Below, piece by piece: positions 33,628-44,022 of a DNA stretch of 64,000 nt. Position 1 is the first letter of the stretch. The number at the start of each line of letters is the position of its first letter. Position numbers and translations under genes: made by a program. The stretch comes from Aristolochia californica (lineage: Eukaryota > Streptophyta > Magnoliopsida > Piperales > Aristolochiaceae): contig JARWKL010000010.1 of NCBI GenBank assembly GCA_029961685.1, forward strand, positions 6,965,931 to 7,029,930. The letters are read 5' to 3'. A model generated the notes under the pieces. The model was not told the DNA's origin and did not search any database. It worked only from the letters and a program-made list of their open reading frames with translations.

Positions 33628-34111
33628 TGTTAAGCACCTAGTCAATACTACCCAAAAGACCGACTTGTTAGGAGCGGAAGACATAGGTACTTAACCCAGG
33701 ACCATAACATCACACCCCACCTTCACGAACTGACGTCCACGGCAGCGCAACAACACTGGCACAACCGCAGCCTCGCAACAGCGGCGCGACCTACCAGTAT
33801 TTTAATCCAGCCTTTGCGAGCAACGCAGCGGCACTGGCCCAACCGCAGCATCGCAACAGCGGCGCGACCTACCAGTATTTAAATCTAGCCTCTACGCCGT
33901 TGCCGGGATTCGAACTCATGACCGAGCGCTAGCTCTGATACCAAATGTTAAGCACCTAGCCAATACTACCTAAAAGACCGGCCTGTTAGGAGCGAAAAAC
34001 ATAGGTACTTAACCCAGGACCATAACAAATGTTAAGCACCTAGCCAATACTACCCAAAAGACCGGCCTGTTAGGAGCGGAAGACATAGGTACTTAACCCA
34101 GGACCATAACA
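33628..34111 (-). mobile_element. TRIM element with three 82-bp LTRs (484 bp)
   Basis: Three copies of an 82-bp LTR (plus: TGTTAAGCACC...CCATAACA) lie at 33,628-33,709, 33,946-34,027 and 34,030-34,111. The reverse complement of the first 12 PBS bases (gctctgatacca) is at 33,932-33,943, two bases (AA) before the middle LTR. The same AA dinucleotide lies between the middle and right LTRs. So on the minus strand the order is LTR-TT-LTR-TT-PBS-internal-PPT-LTR. The internal part (33,710-33,931) is strikingly GC-rich, with two copies of 'gcaacagcggcgcgacc' about 79 bp apart and a GTTCGAATCCC word. TAGAC flanks both ends. No coding capacity. Confidence 0.92.
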
Positions 34112-34116
34112 TAGAC
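34112..34116. repeat. Right target-site duplication of the three-LTR TRIM
   Basis: TAGAC, identical to 33,623-33,627. Chromovirus integrase sequence (cttccacaaaatcc) resumes right after it, as in copy 2 at about 39,349. Confidence 0.88.
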
Positions 34117-34641
34117 CTTCCACAAAATCCATTGAAATGTTGGCCCAAACCTGCGTAGGAAGGGCCAGAGGCTTGAGAAGACCAGCTTGACTTTGTGGCG
34201 CTGGCAGACCTGACAGTCTCCCACATAAGTCGCAATAGAGGGCTTCATGGCTTGCCAGTAAAAATCAGCTTGAATTCTATGCAATATCTTTTGTATCCCC
34301 TCGTGTGTACTATCATGGTAGGCAGAGAGAATAGCTGGAATCAACTCGGACTCAGGTGGAAGGAAAAACCACTGCTTGTAATAAATAAGTGAATCCTAGA
34401 TGGCCCACTTCGAATTCATTGTCCCTTCTTAAATCTTCTGATGTTGTTCCTGCAATGCAGGGTCAGTGGCATGTGCATCTCTCACCAAGTCAAGGATGAG
34501 AAATCTCAGCTGGCTGATCAAATAGACCGACTACTAATCCGTGACAAGGCGTCTGCCGCCTTATTCAATCTCCCCGCATGATATTCCACCGAGAAGTCAA
34601 ACCCAACAACTTACTGATCAAGTGTTGTTGTGGTGATGTCG

Positions 34642-35640
34642 TCAAACGTTGTTCCAGTAGGAATTTAAGGCTATAGTGATCCGTGCGTATGAGAAAAGCC
34701 CGGTCTCATAGATAGGCCTCCAATGTTGGACCGCCTTGGCCAACCCAATCAATTCCTTCTCATAGGCTGCCAGCTTGTGATGTCGAACTGCCAACTGTCT
34801 GCTAAAAATACGCAATAGGATGGCCCAGCTGTTGGAAAATGGCCCCAAATGCCCTCGCCCGAAGCCTCACACTCTACCACAAATACTTCGTTAAAGTTGA
34901 GAAGTTGTAATACTGGTGCGGATGCAAGAGCAGATTTTAGTGCCGCAAACGACTGGGTGGCCTCCTCATTCCAAATAAAGATTTTTTTCTTGAGCAGACT
35001 AGTCAATGGTGTTGCCACCGACCCATAGTTCTGAATAAATTTGCGGTAGTAGCTTGCAAGACCCAAAAAATCCCGAAATGTAGAACAAGATTGTGGCTTC
35101 GGCCACTCATGAATAACTCGGATCTTCTCGGGATCCACCGTAACCCCCTCATGTGAGATAATGTGTCCCAGATAAGCCACATTTGAAGCCGCAAAAGAAC
35201 ACTTGGAATGTTTTAAATAGAGCTGATGTGCTTGTATCAAATCGAAAACAATCCTCAAGTGTGCCAAGTGCTCCTCAATCGATTTTCTATATATAAGAAT
35301 ATCATCGAAAAACACAAGAACAAAATTTTGAAGATAGGGGCTAAATACCTCATTCATTAAAGCTTGAAAAGTGGAGGGTGCATTGGATAACCTGAACGGG
35401 ATGACGACGAACTCAAAGTGGCCATGATGTGTGCGGAACGCCGTCTTCTCAATATCAGAGGGGTGCATCCGGACCTGATGGTATCCCGAACAAAGGTCGA
35501 GTTTAGTGAATAACCATGACCCATGTAACTCATCCAGGAGCTCATCCACTACCGGAATCAGAAACTTGTCTTTCACTGTCTGCACGTTCCACTCCCAATA
35601 ATCCACTCAGAATCTCCATGTCCCATCATGTTTCTTCACA
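34642..35640 (-). pseudogene. Chromovirus copy 1: reverse transcriptase and RNase H
   Basis: The frame 35,606-34,749 reads the RT palm: FTKLDLCSGYHQVRM, then FDDILIY at about 35,306 in the catalytic position (family: Y/F-x-DD), and YLGHIIS and DFLGLASYYRKFI in the thumb. RNase H follows (VFVVECEASGEGIWG); family members have a T-D-A-S-G motif, so the first acidic residue is changed to Glu here. A stop interrupts the conserved block upstream at 35,607-35,609, and the RNase H continues in another frame (34,848-34,642). The RT active site is intact but the polyprotein is broken. Confidence 0.9.
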
Positions 35641-36017
35641 AGTAAGACGGGTGAAGAGAACGGGGAGCGACTGAGATGAATAAGACCCTGTTGCAACATA
35701 TCCTGGCATTGACGCTCTATCTCGTCCTTCTGAAGGTGTGGGTAACGGTACGGTCGCACAACCACTACCTCAGATCCTATGGTCACAGTGCCTCAGGGGA
35801 GGCAATCCTGAAGGCTCCTGGAAGAGGTTAGAGAACTCCTCAACCAGACCATCAATAGTACTGTCAGGCTATTCCTGTGTTTGCAAAGTGTGAATGCGGT
35901 GGGCCTTGTCCACCTGATTGCCCTGTAAGAGCACCCGACTCCCAGCCAAATCAAAGTTCATGGTTAAAGCCGAAAAATCCCACATAATGGGCCCCAAAAT
36001 TTGTAACCATTTAATGC

Positions 36018-36542
36018 CTAATACCATATCAAATCCAGCCAGGGGAATAATAAAAAATCAACATTAAACGAAGTAAAGCCAATGGAAAAAGTTACCGCCT
36101 TAATAATCCCATAGCTAGGGACCTTCTCGCCATTGGCCACTGAGACGGTGGCTATCGGATGAGGGTGTATCTGGAGCTGGAGGTGTTGTGCGGCTGTCAA
36201 ACTCAAAAAATTGTGTGTACTCCTCGAGTTGACTAGTCCCACCAATTCTCGGTCGATGACATGAGCTCGGACTTGCATTGTTTTAAGCGATTTCTGCCTA
36301 GTAATAGTATGCAAGGATATCTCCGGTGGTTCCTCCTCAATAATATCCTCTGGCTCCTCTAGATCATTTGAATCTGCCACCTCGAGCCAAAACAATCGTT
36401 TACATTGGTGCCCCACCCGATACTGCTCATCGCAGTTGTAACATAAATTTTTGGACCATCGTTCTGCCATCTCCGCACTCGTTAATTTTTTATAAAGTGT
36501 GGTGGGGGGATTACCAGGGAGGGGATCGGCTACCGGAGTCAT
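36018..36542 (-). pseudogene. Chromovirus copy 1: zinc knuckle and protease
   Basis: A zinc knuckle CYNCDEQYRVGHQC occupies about 36,443-36,402 and is of the CX2CX7HX2C type seen in plant chromovirus gag. About 60 residues later the protease site reads VNSRSTHNF (about 36,233-36,207), where the family has V-D-S-G-S-T-H-N-F. Both the catalytic Asp and the Gly are changed, so the protease is dead. The remaining protease fold (IKAVTFSIGF...DFLLFPWLDLI) is recognisable. Confidence 0.87.
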
Positions 36543-36833
36543 AGTCGGAGTGTGTCTGGAGGATGGTGCTGTTGGAGATGCTCCCTGAGATGAAGTATAG
36601 CGGCGCCCTTGCCAAGTGGAGGGAGTGTTCCTTTCACCCTACCAACCCGACTTATGTTGCTGCAACCGTTATTGTTGTTCCATTGCTCAGGCCATATTCA
36701 TTGCATGAGCTAAATCCGTAGGCACAAGGAGTTCCACCTCTAGTCGTAAATACTCATTGAGACCCATTGTGAATAGGGAGACCTGTTGGTCGACCAATAC
36801 CCTCTCACCAGCACGAGCCAACTTTTCCTGGAA

Positions 36834-37408
36834 CTATTTTTGATATTGTTCCACATAACCAGTTTGTCGCAATAGGAATAACTCCCCCAGGGGGTTGCTG
36901 TTGGCGGGAGGGAAAAATCTAACTGTGCATAGATTTTTAAATTCTCCCCAATTCGTCTCTGGTCTCTCTTTTTCTACCTGAGTAACCCATAACATGGCTT
37001 CCTCTGTCATATGGCAAGAGGGTAGATGCATCTTATCTCATTCAGCAGTCCCTTGGTTTAATTTTTTTTTTTTTCACATCTATGCAACCAAATTAAGGGA
37101 TCAACTGAACCATTGAAAGAGGGAAACCCAAACTTGGTGTACCTTGAAACTGTGCCTCCATGCTGGGGTCCTTGGACAACAGTGCGCCCATGCCACTGTT
37201 CCCCTCTTCTGTGATATGGTTGAGCCACCTCTCTCGCCTCGAGGCTTTGATGTCTCTCTACCCTCAGCTCAGTTAACATGCAGATGACTCGGCTCATCTC
37301 GTCTACCAAACCACAAACCTTCCCCAACACTAGTTGTGTTGTTTCAAGGTTATCTTCTATCTTTTGTATCCTGATATGAATTTCTTCATTGCTAAGAGTA
37401 TCCCCCAT
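36834..37408 (-). pseudogene. Chromovirus copy 1: gag
   Basis: The likely start is the ATG at 37,408 (MGDTLSNEE), just downstream of the PBS. The longer frame to 37,552 begins inside the LTR. A coiled helix region is followed by FGFPSFNGSVDPLIWL, the Retrotrans_gag opening motif. A poly-T run near 37,060-37,075 shifts the frame. It resumes at 37,031 with AMLWVTQVEKE and ELFLLRQTGYVEQYQK, ending near 36,834. This forms the capsid-like part of the element. Confidence 0.82.
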
Positions 37409-37416
37409 GTTACCCT

Positions 37417-37428
37417 GCTCTGATACCA
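37417..37428 (-). other. Primer-binding site of the chromovirus
   Basis: The minus strand reads TGGTATCAGAGC, an exact 12-base complement of the 3' end of initiator tRNA-Met, three bases inside the 5' LTR end at 37,432. Confidence 0.92.
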
Positions 37429-37431
37429 CGT

Positions 37432-38321
37432 TGTTATGGTCCCGGGTCATGGATCGAGTAACACGGCATGGGATTTGTGAATCCAGCATAGGTACTGAGT
37501 TGTTGGACTGGGTAAGGAGGGTTAAAGATCCCTTCTTTGACTGGTCTTCCACATGTGATCAGTCCCCCTTTTTTATGAATCCACTCTAGTGCTAACGTTA
37601 TGGCTAGAATTGAATTAATTCATGTGGAGAAACAACTAGAAGAGATACCTTTTGTTGCTCACGGAAATCACGGTTTCAGCCTTGGTTTGGTTGCTGCTCG
37701 TGCTAGGATTGAAGTCCTAGCTTATAGGTTGCCCTTGGCTCACCTTGGTGGATGTTGCTGCTATGTTTCCGTGATGCCTCCAAGCTAGGAAGAGATGCAC
37801 CAGTCCTTCATGTGGAAGAACCAAAAAAACCTTCATTTTTTTGCTCGTCAAGATGGTTAGAACCCTTGCTTGTTGTTGACGCTGAGAAGGAGGGAAGACC
37901 CCTCTCTTTCGGCTCGGAAAAGGGGCAGGAAGCTCCTCTTCCAGCTATGGATGATGGAGGATGAAGGTGGATGAAGATGGATGGCAATGGAGGGTGAAGG
38001 ATACGTTGGATTTTTGGAGTAAACCTTAAACTTGAGATCAAAAGGTGATCTCAACCTTTTACACTAGGTTATTCTAAAATCTCAAAGCTTCCTCTTTCAT
38101 TCATTCTTTCCCTTTAAATAGATCACGTCATGGACTTTTAGGGTTAGGGTTACAATAATTCCCATAATGCCCCTACATATAAAAGTAATTAGAAATAACT
38201 CCTACTTAAAACAATATAAGAAATAAATCCTACTCAAAGTAATATAAGAAATAAATCTTATTGAGTGAGTTGTTCTTGCCTCCTTCGTTGTGTGACTCGA
38301 TGTGCTATTGAGTCCACAACA
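37432..38321 (-). mobile_element. Shared chromovirus LTR (890 bp): 5' LTR of copy 1 and 3' LTR of copy 2
   Basis: Reads TGTTATGGTC...CCACAACA on plus and matches 31,721-32,596 throughout. On the left it is bordered by the PBS of copy 1. On the right it is bordered by the polypurine tract and integrase end of copy 2. It therefore serves two internal regions, the hallmark of recombination between elements. Confidence 0.9.
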
Positions 38322-40001
38322 TCTGCCTCCCCCTAGAGAAAGAGTTTGTCCTCAAGCTCAAAAGCTGGGTAGACTTGTTTGAAGATGTCCACACGTTCCC
38401 ATGTTGCAGCGTTGGGGTCAGTGTCCATTCACTGAACGAGAATCTCCCAATGGTCATTGGTCAGCCAAGCGCGTAACACCACAGCAATGGTAAGAATAAC
38501 CTCGTCATTATCAACCAGTGGTATGAATGGAGTGGATGTATGCGGCACCCCAGAATGTGGCTTCAAAAAAAAGACATGAAACACATCATGAAGTTTGGCC
38601 TCGTCAGGTAATTGGAACTGATAGGCTACTGGTCCCACGCACCGAAGAATGGGGAACGACCCAAAAAAATTGGGAGAGAGCTTATGTCGTGGAGGTCCCG
38701 CAAGAGACTGCTGGCGGTAGCGCTGGAGCCATAGCCACACATAATCCCCAACCTCAAAATAGACCTCACGGTGGCCTTTGTCGTAGACAACCTTCATCCG
38801 AACTTGGGTGCGTCGTAGCCATTTTGTGATATTCTGTAGCAGCAGATCACAGTCTATGAGTGTTTGATCAATCGCGTCCACGCGGGTGGACCCTGGGGTG
38901 TACGAGAGAAGGCGAGGTGGATCCCCGCCATATAGAACCAGGAAAGGAGTGGATTGCAAGGCAGAGTGGAACGAAGAGTTGTAACAATATTCGGCCCATG
39001 GAAGCCAATGAACCCATTGTCGCGGATGATCACCCACCAAGCACCGTAGATACATCTCGATGGTGCAGTTCACCACCTCTGTCTACCCGTATGTCTACGA
39101 ATGATAGGCGGACGAGAACTTCAATTTAGTCCCACTCAAGCGAAAGAGTTTCCGCCAAAAGGTGCTCGTGAAAACTGCATCTCGGTCACTCACAATGGAT
39201 TTTGGAATGTCATGAAAACAAACTATCTGCTCTAGGAAAGTCTGAACAACCTGTGTTGCTGTATAAGGATGAGCCAGCGATATAAAATGTCCGTACTTGG
39301 AGAATCTATCAACCACCAAGAAAAGTACGGATTTGCCAGAGGACAGGGCTTCCACAAAATCCATTAAAATGTCAACCCAAACCTGCGTAGGAAGGGCTAG
39401 AGGCTGGAGAAGACTGGCTGGATTCAAGTGCTTGGCTTTGTTGTGCTGGCAGACCTGACAGTTGCCCACAGAACTCGCAATAGGGGGCTTCAGGGCTTGC
39501 CAGTAAAAATTAGCACAAATTCTGTGCAATGTCTTTTGTATCCCCTTGTGTGTACTGTCATGGTAGGCCAAGAGAATTTCTAAAATCAACTCAAACTCAG
39601 GTGGAAGGAAAAGTCGCTGCTTGTCATAAATAAGTGAATCTTTGATGGACCACTTCGAATTCATTGTCCCTTCCAAAATCTTTCGATGCAGTTCCTACTG
39701 TGCAGGGTCAGTGGCATGTGCATCTCTCACCAAGTCAAGGATGAGAAATCTCGGCTGGTTGATCGAATGGGCCGACTGTTGAACCTCAAAACACCGTGAC
39801 AAGGCGTCTGCCGCCTTATTCAATCTCCTCGTACAATATTCCACCGAGAAGTCAAACCCCAACAACTTACTGACCCAGTGCTGCTGTGTTGTCATCAAAC
39901 GTTGTTCCAGTAGGAATTTAAGGCTATAGTGATCCGTGCGTATGAGAAAAGCCTGACCCCATAGATAAGGACTCCAATGTTGGACCGCCTTGGCCAACCC
40001 A
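38322..40001 (-). pseudogene. Chromovirus copy 2: partial internal region (RNase H end, integrase, chromodomain)
   Basis: From the right, the RNase H C-terminus reads FLIRTDHYSLKFLLEQR and NKAADALSR (about 39,960-39,800). Integrase (39,676-39,095) has the HHCC finger, the first Asp in DILMDFVEAL and the second in IVSDRDAVFTS. A stop (TAG) replaces the Gln just before the third acidic residue near 39,083. The frame 39,076-38,429 continues through LHDVFHVFFLKP to HWEILVQ, where the chromodomain Trp codon has become TGA. gag, protease and RT are absent: at about 40,001 the sequence jumps inside RNase H into element C's LTR. Confidence 0.9.
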
Positions 40002-40140
40002 AAAACTCCTTTTAACTGAGACTCTTCTGTGAGACTTTCTACTATGAGACACTTGTAAGATTGCACCATATTAATTATGGCCCTATGAGACTTCTTACTA
40101 TGAGAGTCATGTAACACTCTTCCATATTTGCTCTTCAGCA
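40002..40140 (-). mobile_element. Element C: truncated 3' LTR
   Basis: It matches the distal half of the LTRs of A, E and F (aaaactc..tctgtgagac, taagattgcaccatattaat, gagagtcatgtaa). It ends CAGCA at 40,140, directly followed by the polypurine tract. Its left part is missing where it meets chromovirus copy 2. Confidence 0.78.
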
Positions 40141-40151
40141 CTCCCCCTCAA
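40141..40151 (-). other. Polypurine tract of element C
   Basis: The minus strand reads TTGAGGGGGAG, immediately upstream of the LTR. The same tract stands at 51,597-51,607 (D) and 56,529-56,539 (E). Confidence 0.82.
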
Positions 40152-41126
40152 ACTATAATTTATAACTTCAGCTTGCAATGAAAATGATTCTTGGTCTTCA
40201 ATCTTAATTGTCTGAATTTTTTTCATAGATGATGAATCTTCACCATCTGTTCTCCCTTTTTCTTGAATATTTTGGTCACATAAAAATTACCATAACATGT
40301 GAAACAAAATACCTCTTTCTTATACTTTTTCTTCTACTTCTCGCCCACATGCTGGGGAGAAAAAGGACATAGAAACCCAGCTTGGACAAAACACAATGTG
40401 GGAGAAGAAAATCTCTCCTAGTCGTATTACAAAGTTCCATACACCAGTCAAAATGGTCTTAGTCTAAAACACACTCTGCTCAATTTTGAAGGCAGAAATT
40501 GGCCCAACTTTAGGGCTTAACAAAGAGACTAATCATTTTTTAAGGGTAGCTTAAATACAAATCACCTCTTGGTGAAGAACAAAAGACTTGACTCATGATG
40601 GATGTTGGGCAAACTCTTATACTTAAGGTAGTAGGACTAGGCATTGCTCTGAAGTGATAAAAATATAGGATAAACTGAAAAAATATTAGAGGAAAATAAC
40701 TGTAATTGGAAGGAGGCAACTTCACAAGACTCATACTTCTAAAGTGACCGTTTTTTTTTTTTGAAAACTAGGGGAGATTATAAGGGTAGAACTTAATAAA
40801 TTTGACCAAGTATACCTTTTTTTGGGGTGACCACAATTTTTCGGAGTTAACTATGTGGAAGATACACAACCAAGTAACACAATTACAAAATTTGAAAGCA
40901 AGATCGAAGTAAGATATTGCATACCTTGAATGAGAACATCATGGAGTGATTAAGTCTGGCCAAAACTCTATTTAGAAGAGAAATTGAGATTAAAATAACT
41001 TAGATTTTAGGAGAAAAGGAAACTAAATTTACATCAAAGCATGGAATCTTTGGTACTTCTGATATTGATATTTCCAAAAATATACCTCAGAATCACAAAT
41101 GGTTTGTTACTAAAGAAACTAGACTT
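40152..41126 (-). mobile_element. Element C: internal region, first part
   Basis: Aligns with 54,125-55,150 of element F: 'tataacttcagcttg', 'cttgaatattttg.tcacata', 'cccagcttggacaaaacaca', 'gaccaagtata'. It is non-coding. It stops at 41,126, where element B is inserted, and resumes at 50,557. Confidence 0.82.
41122..41126. repeat. Left target-site duplication of element B
   Basis: GACTT here and GACTC at 50,557-50,561 match in four of five positions, and both lie within the interrupted internal sequence of element C. Confidence 0.7.
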
Positions 41127-41449
41127 CGTTGATTTTCAGAACTCCACGGATTTAGCTCAAAGAGAAAAAGAGAGAGACACCTATTGGGAGAAAATAGGAG
41201 GAAAAAGTGGTTATGGACTTTTCTCCTTACCCTTCCCCTGAAGCTCAATTTATAAATTAATGAAACTACAATATTATAATTATGCTCCTAGAACTTAACC
41301 CAATTACATCAATGCCATCTCTATGAGATGACTCTTTATTTACCATCCTGCCATTACTACGTGGGCCCATAGGCATTGAACCCATCTTCTGACACACTTA
41401 GATGTGTGGGTCTTCCGTAGTCGTTTGGGCTTGGGCCCATCTTCCAACA
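41127..41449 (-). mobile_element. Element B: 3' LTR (323 bp)
   Basis: Starts CGTTGATTTT (TG changed to CG) and ends CTTCCAACA. Pairs with 50,218-50,556 through 'ggatttagctca.gagaaa', 'attgggagaaaata' and 'tgggccttgagcccat' type blocks. It belongs to the same LTR subtype as element D (51,222-51,596). Confidence 0.82.
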
Positions 41450-41858
41450 CTTCCCCTCAAGCTGGGTGTGAAAGAACATCATGAACACCCAACTTGTTGC
41501 CAATGGAGTATAGGATTTTCCCATATCAAATGGCAATCTAGCATATCTTCTGACACTCCCCCTCAAGCTGGTGATCTCTTCCAAGAGGCCCAACTGGCAT
41601 AATATAAGTGAGAGTAAAATCACTCCTAGCCATAAGACATCACTCCATACTCCAGCCAAATAACTCATGTTAGATGTTGGCCTCACTCCTTTCTTTTGTA
41701 GGTAGTGGGTCTATACATAGTGCTCATAAGTGTATTGAAACTCCTCCATCACCATGTCCCTCCACAGGACACCGACTCTCAAATGGTAGGAGTAATAAAT
41801 GTCAATTAAGTGGGTAACAGGTAATCACCCGGAAGATAATATTTTGAAGCCACCATGT
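41450..41858 (-). mobile_element. Element B: polypurine tract and 3' internal region
   Basis: Begins with 'cttcccctcaag' (polypurine tract on the minus strand). About 100 bp later a second copy of the LTR-edge plus tract occurs (cttctgacactccccctcaag, split as cttctgacac and tccccctcaag), as in D and E. No coding sequence. Interrupted at 41,858 by a solo LTR. Confidence 0.8.
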
Positions 41859-42385
41859 TGTCACGGGGCCTAAGCCCACTGCATACCCATTGGGCCCGTG
41901 ATTCATTTGAGGACACATATAGGAGGTTCTTGCCCAAGCCCTCTATGGATGGCCCAACCCGTATTCTAGAAGGTGGGATCTCTAGAAGCTCGCTAGAAGG
42001 TTCCGCACATACACTAAGTTGGGTCCGATATATGTACTTGGCCATACACCCTAGTATTGTAAGAGTCGAGAAAGGTCCATAGCTAGATGGTAGTGGAATA
42101 GTTTAGAAGGATCCAAACCATTGGATCAATGACAAGTATACATAATCCCCCTCAAAACTATAAATAGGGGAGAACCTCTCATTTATAGACAACTGATGGG
42201 AGTGCAATACAATCTCTCTTGACCAAGTCCCTTAAGTCCTCTTAAGTTCTCTCATTGCTTTCATCGGGTGAGTGAGCGTAGCCCTTGCAAGTAAGAGTTA
42301 GAGTTAGGCTGACTTGTGTATTTGCAAAAGGAGTTTGCACACAAGTGTTGCACGGGTTAAGCAAAGGAGTTTTGACCCCGTGACA
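41859..42385 (+). mobile_element. Solo LTR of another family (527 bp)
   Basis: Ends are TGTCACGGGG and CCCCGTGACA, a 10-base inverted pair with TG/CA. ATGT precedes (41,855-41,858) and follows (42,386-42,389) it. A TATA box (ctataaatag) is near 42,157 on plus. Element B internal sequence continues on both sides. No internal region is present, so this is a solo LTR left by LTR-LTR recombination. Confidence 0.82.
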
Positions 42386-43571
42386 ATGTGTTTTCTTCTT
42401 CATCACAATAACCAATGCAGACAAAAAACAACAATTGATAAGTCCTTCATTAATAATGTCTCAGCCAAAGAGATACAATAGTAGCAGCTGAAATAGACCT
42501 CAACCTAATAACACGTACCAAATAATAAAAATCTTAAAAAAACACCCTTAAAATAATTTGTTGCTAGTCCACCCTTGAATAAGAAGAATATGTACTGAAT
42601 AATATGCTGACAAAGGAATAAGCTGCCAATAATAATCCAACCAGAGACAAGGAACCGAGTCGAGCTGAGTCAGTTACTAGACCAATATAGTCGAGTCACG
42701 AAAGAAATATGTATAGAACTTGGGACCCAAACACGTATAACCAAGGCAGAAAACAAGTGGGCTGAGTCAGGTTGACCCGGACCCAAGTTGTCCCGGTCCG
42801 AGTTGACTCAGTAATGCAGGTGCTGCTCGACAGTAGTGAGATGGGTCAAAACCAAGGTGGGTTGACTCGGTCGGGTCCAGTCCAAGACTCGGGCAGAATC
42901 AATGCTCGATCAAATTTGTCCTAGCTTAGGAAAATTAAATCATCAACAGTGTCGTCGTCTTCGGCGAGGCTGGCTTCCGAACAGAGCGAAAAAAACAGAG
43001 AGGCATAGCTGGTGATGAAAGGAGTTCCCAAAATAAGAAACAGAATCGGAAAAACAGCAACGCGTTTGCCTAGAAACGACAACATAGATGAAGGAATCCA
43101 GCGAGTCGATAGTTGAATAATCAACAACTTTTGTAATCAATGGAAAATAATCTTCCGAAGATAGAAGAGAATCCTCGGAGAAGCAGAAAATCTCGTGTTC
43201 AGTGGGTCTCGGAGTAGCAACGAAGGAAGCTTTCTGATTTAGAGCACTTGCTGGTTCGTCGCCGAAGCTCTCGAGTGAAGATGCCAACGGGAAGATTTAC
43301 TGCTGATTCAAAAACTTTTCACGCTAGTGAAGAAGATTGCCACAAACTTTCCGAACAGAGATAAATCCCGAGAGATCTTTCCAAACATAGGAAGATAAAT
43401 CCAGAACAGAGAGATCTGGAAGAAGGAAACAAAAACTTTCCAAATAGGAAAGAAATCATTTGTTTTGGAAAACATATGCCAGCGTGATGAGACTTCCTCT
43501 CTTAACTGTGACAAGACTTCCACATCGGCTCGAGATGGTAATCAGACACGAATTTTCAGCAGAGAGTCGTC
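42386..43571 (-). mobile_element. Element B: internal region, middle part
   Basis: Aligns with element E at 57,290-57,510 ('aataatgtctca.ccaaagaga', 'aataataatccaaccaga', 'gagtcgagc'). It then diverges into a stretch rich in GAGTC/GACTC words (42,650-42,890) and GC-richer DNA with short frames (for example 42,943-43,287 minus) that I cannot assign. Ends at the copia III LTR. Confidence 0.6.
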
Positions 43572-44009
43572 TGTTAGAATACAGTAATCTTAAATCATGA
43601 TCCAAATTTTTAATCACGCCATTCGGATATATACCTAGATCCATACCTAGATCCATTCCGAAATTTCATTTTCCATTGCAGAATTACTTTGACGAACAGA
43701 ATAGTTTTATAATCTTCCTCAACTAAATCACGCTTATTCCACTACAGGACCGTCGTGACTCTTCCGGATCGGCAAAAGAGAAACCGTGTTGGATTTAGTG
43801 TGTTGGGGACCACAACCCTGATGTTCTATTTATATTGTTTAATTAGGGTTCCTATAAATCCCTAATTAAGACAATATGGGTATCTACTTAATTGGCCCAT
43901 ATTCATTATTTAGTGGGCTTACCAAAATTAGACCACTTAATTTTAGCCCATATAAAATATAATTGAATAAAATATTTTACCCAACTTAGAAAATGTGAGT
44001 TTCTTAACA
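43572..44009 (-). mobile_element. Copia III: 3' LTR (438 bp)
   Basis: Plus reading TGTTAGAATAC...TTCTTAACA, matching 49,280-49,712 over its whole length. 'gttctatttatattg' supplies a weak TATA-like site on the minus strand. It borders a purine-rich tract (44,010-44,022) on its right. Confidence 0.92.
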
Positions 44010-44022
44010 ATCTCCTACTTGG
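44010..44022 (-). other. Polypurine tract of copia III
   Basis: Minus strand reads CCAAGTAGGAGAT next to the LTR base at 44,009. It is shorter and less G-rich than the tract of the other elements. Confidence 0.65.

Larger units (their letters stand above)
33046..34344 (-). pseudogene. Chromovirus copy 1: integrase, split by a TRIM
   Basis: The N-terminal zinc finger is readable at about 34,344-34,190 (AYHDSTHEGIQK, then CQVCQRHK). The core then runs into the TRIM at 33,628-34,111. It resumes at about 33,622 with RFSKYGHFIPLAHPY-like sequence in shifted frames. The third acidic residue is in QTEVVNHTIEMYLRC near 33,363-33,320. With frameshifts and a 484-bp insertion, the enzyme cannot be made from this copy. 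Confidence 0.85.
32597..37431 (-). mobile_element. Ty3-gypsy chromovirus, internal region of copy 1
   Basis: Minus-strand order is PBS (37,417-37,428), gag, zinc knuckle, protease, RT, RNase H, integrase with zinc finger, and a C-terminal chromodomain, ending at a polypurine tract near 32,597-32,613. The chromodomain and domain order place it among plant chromoviruses. With both LTRs the copy spans 31,721-38,321 (about 6.6 kb). It is decayed and carries a TRIM insertion in integrase. Confidence 0.9.

Noticed and set aside
33628..34111. Cassandra-type TRIM with 5S rRNA in the LTR
   Set aside because: I see no 5S rRNA A-, IE- or C-box sequence in the 82-bp LTR, which is also too short for it.
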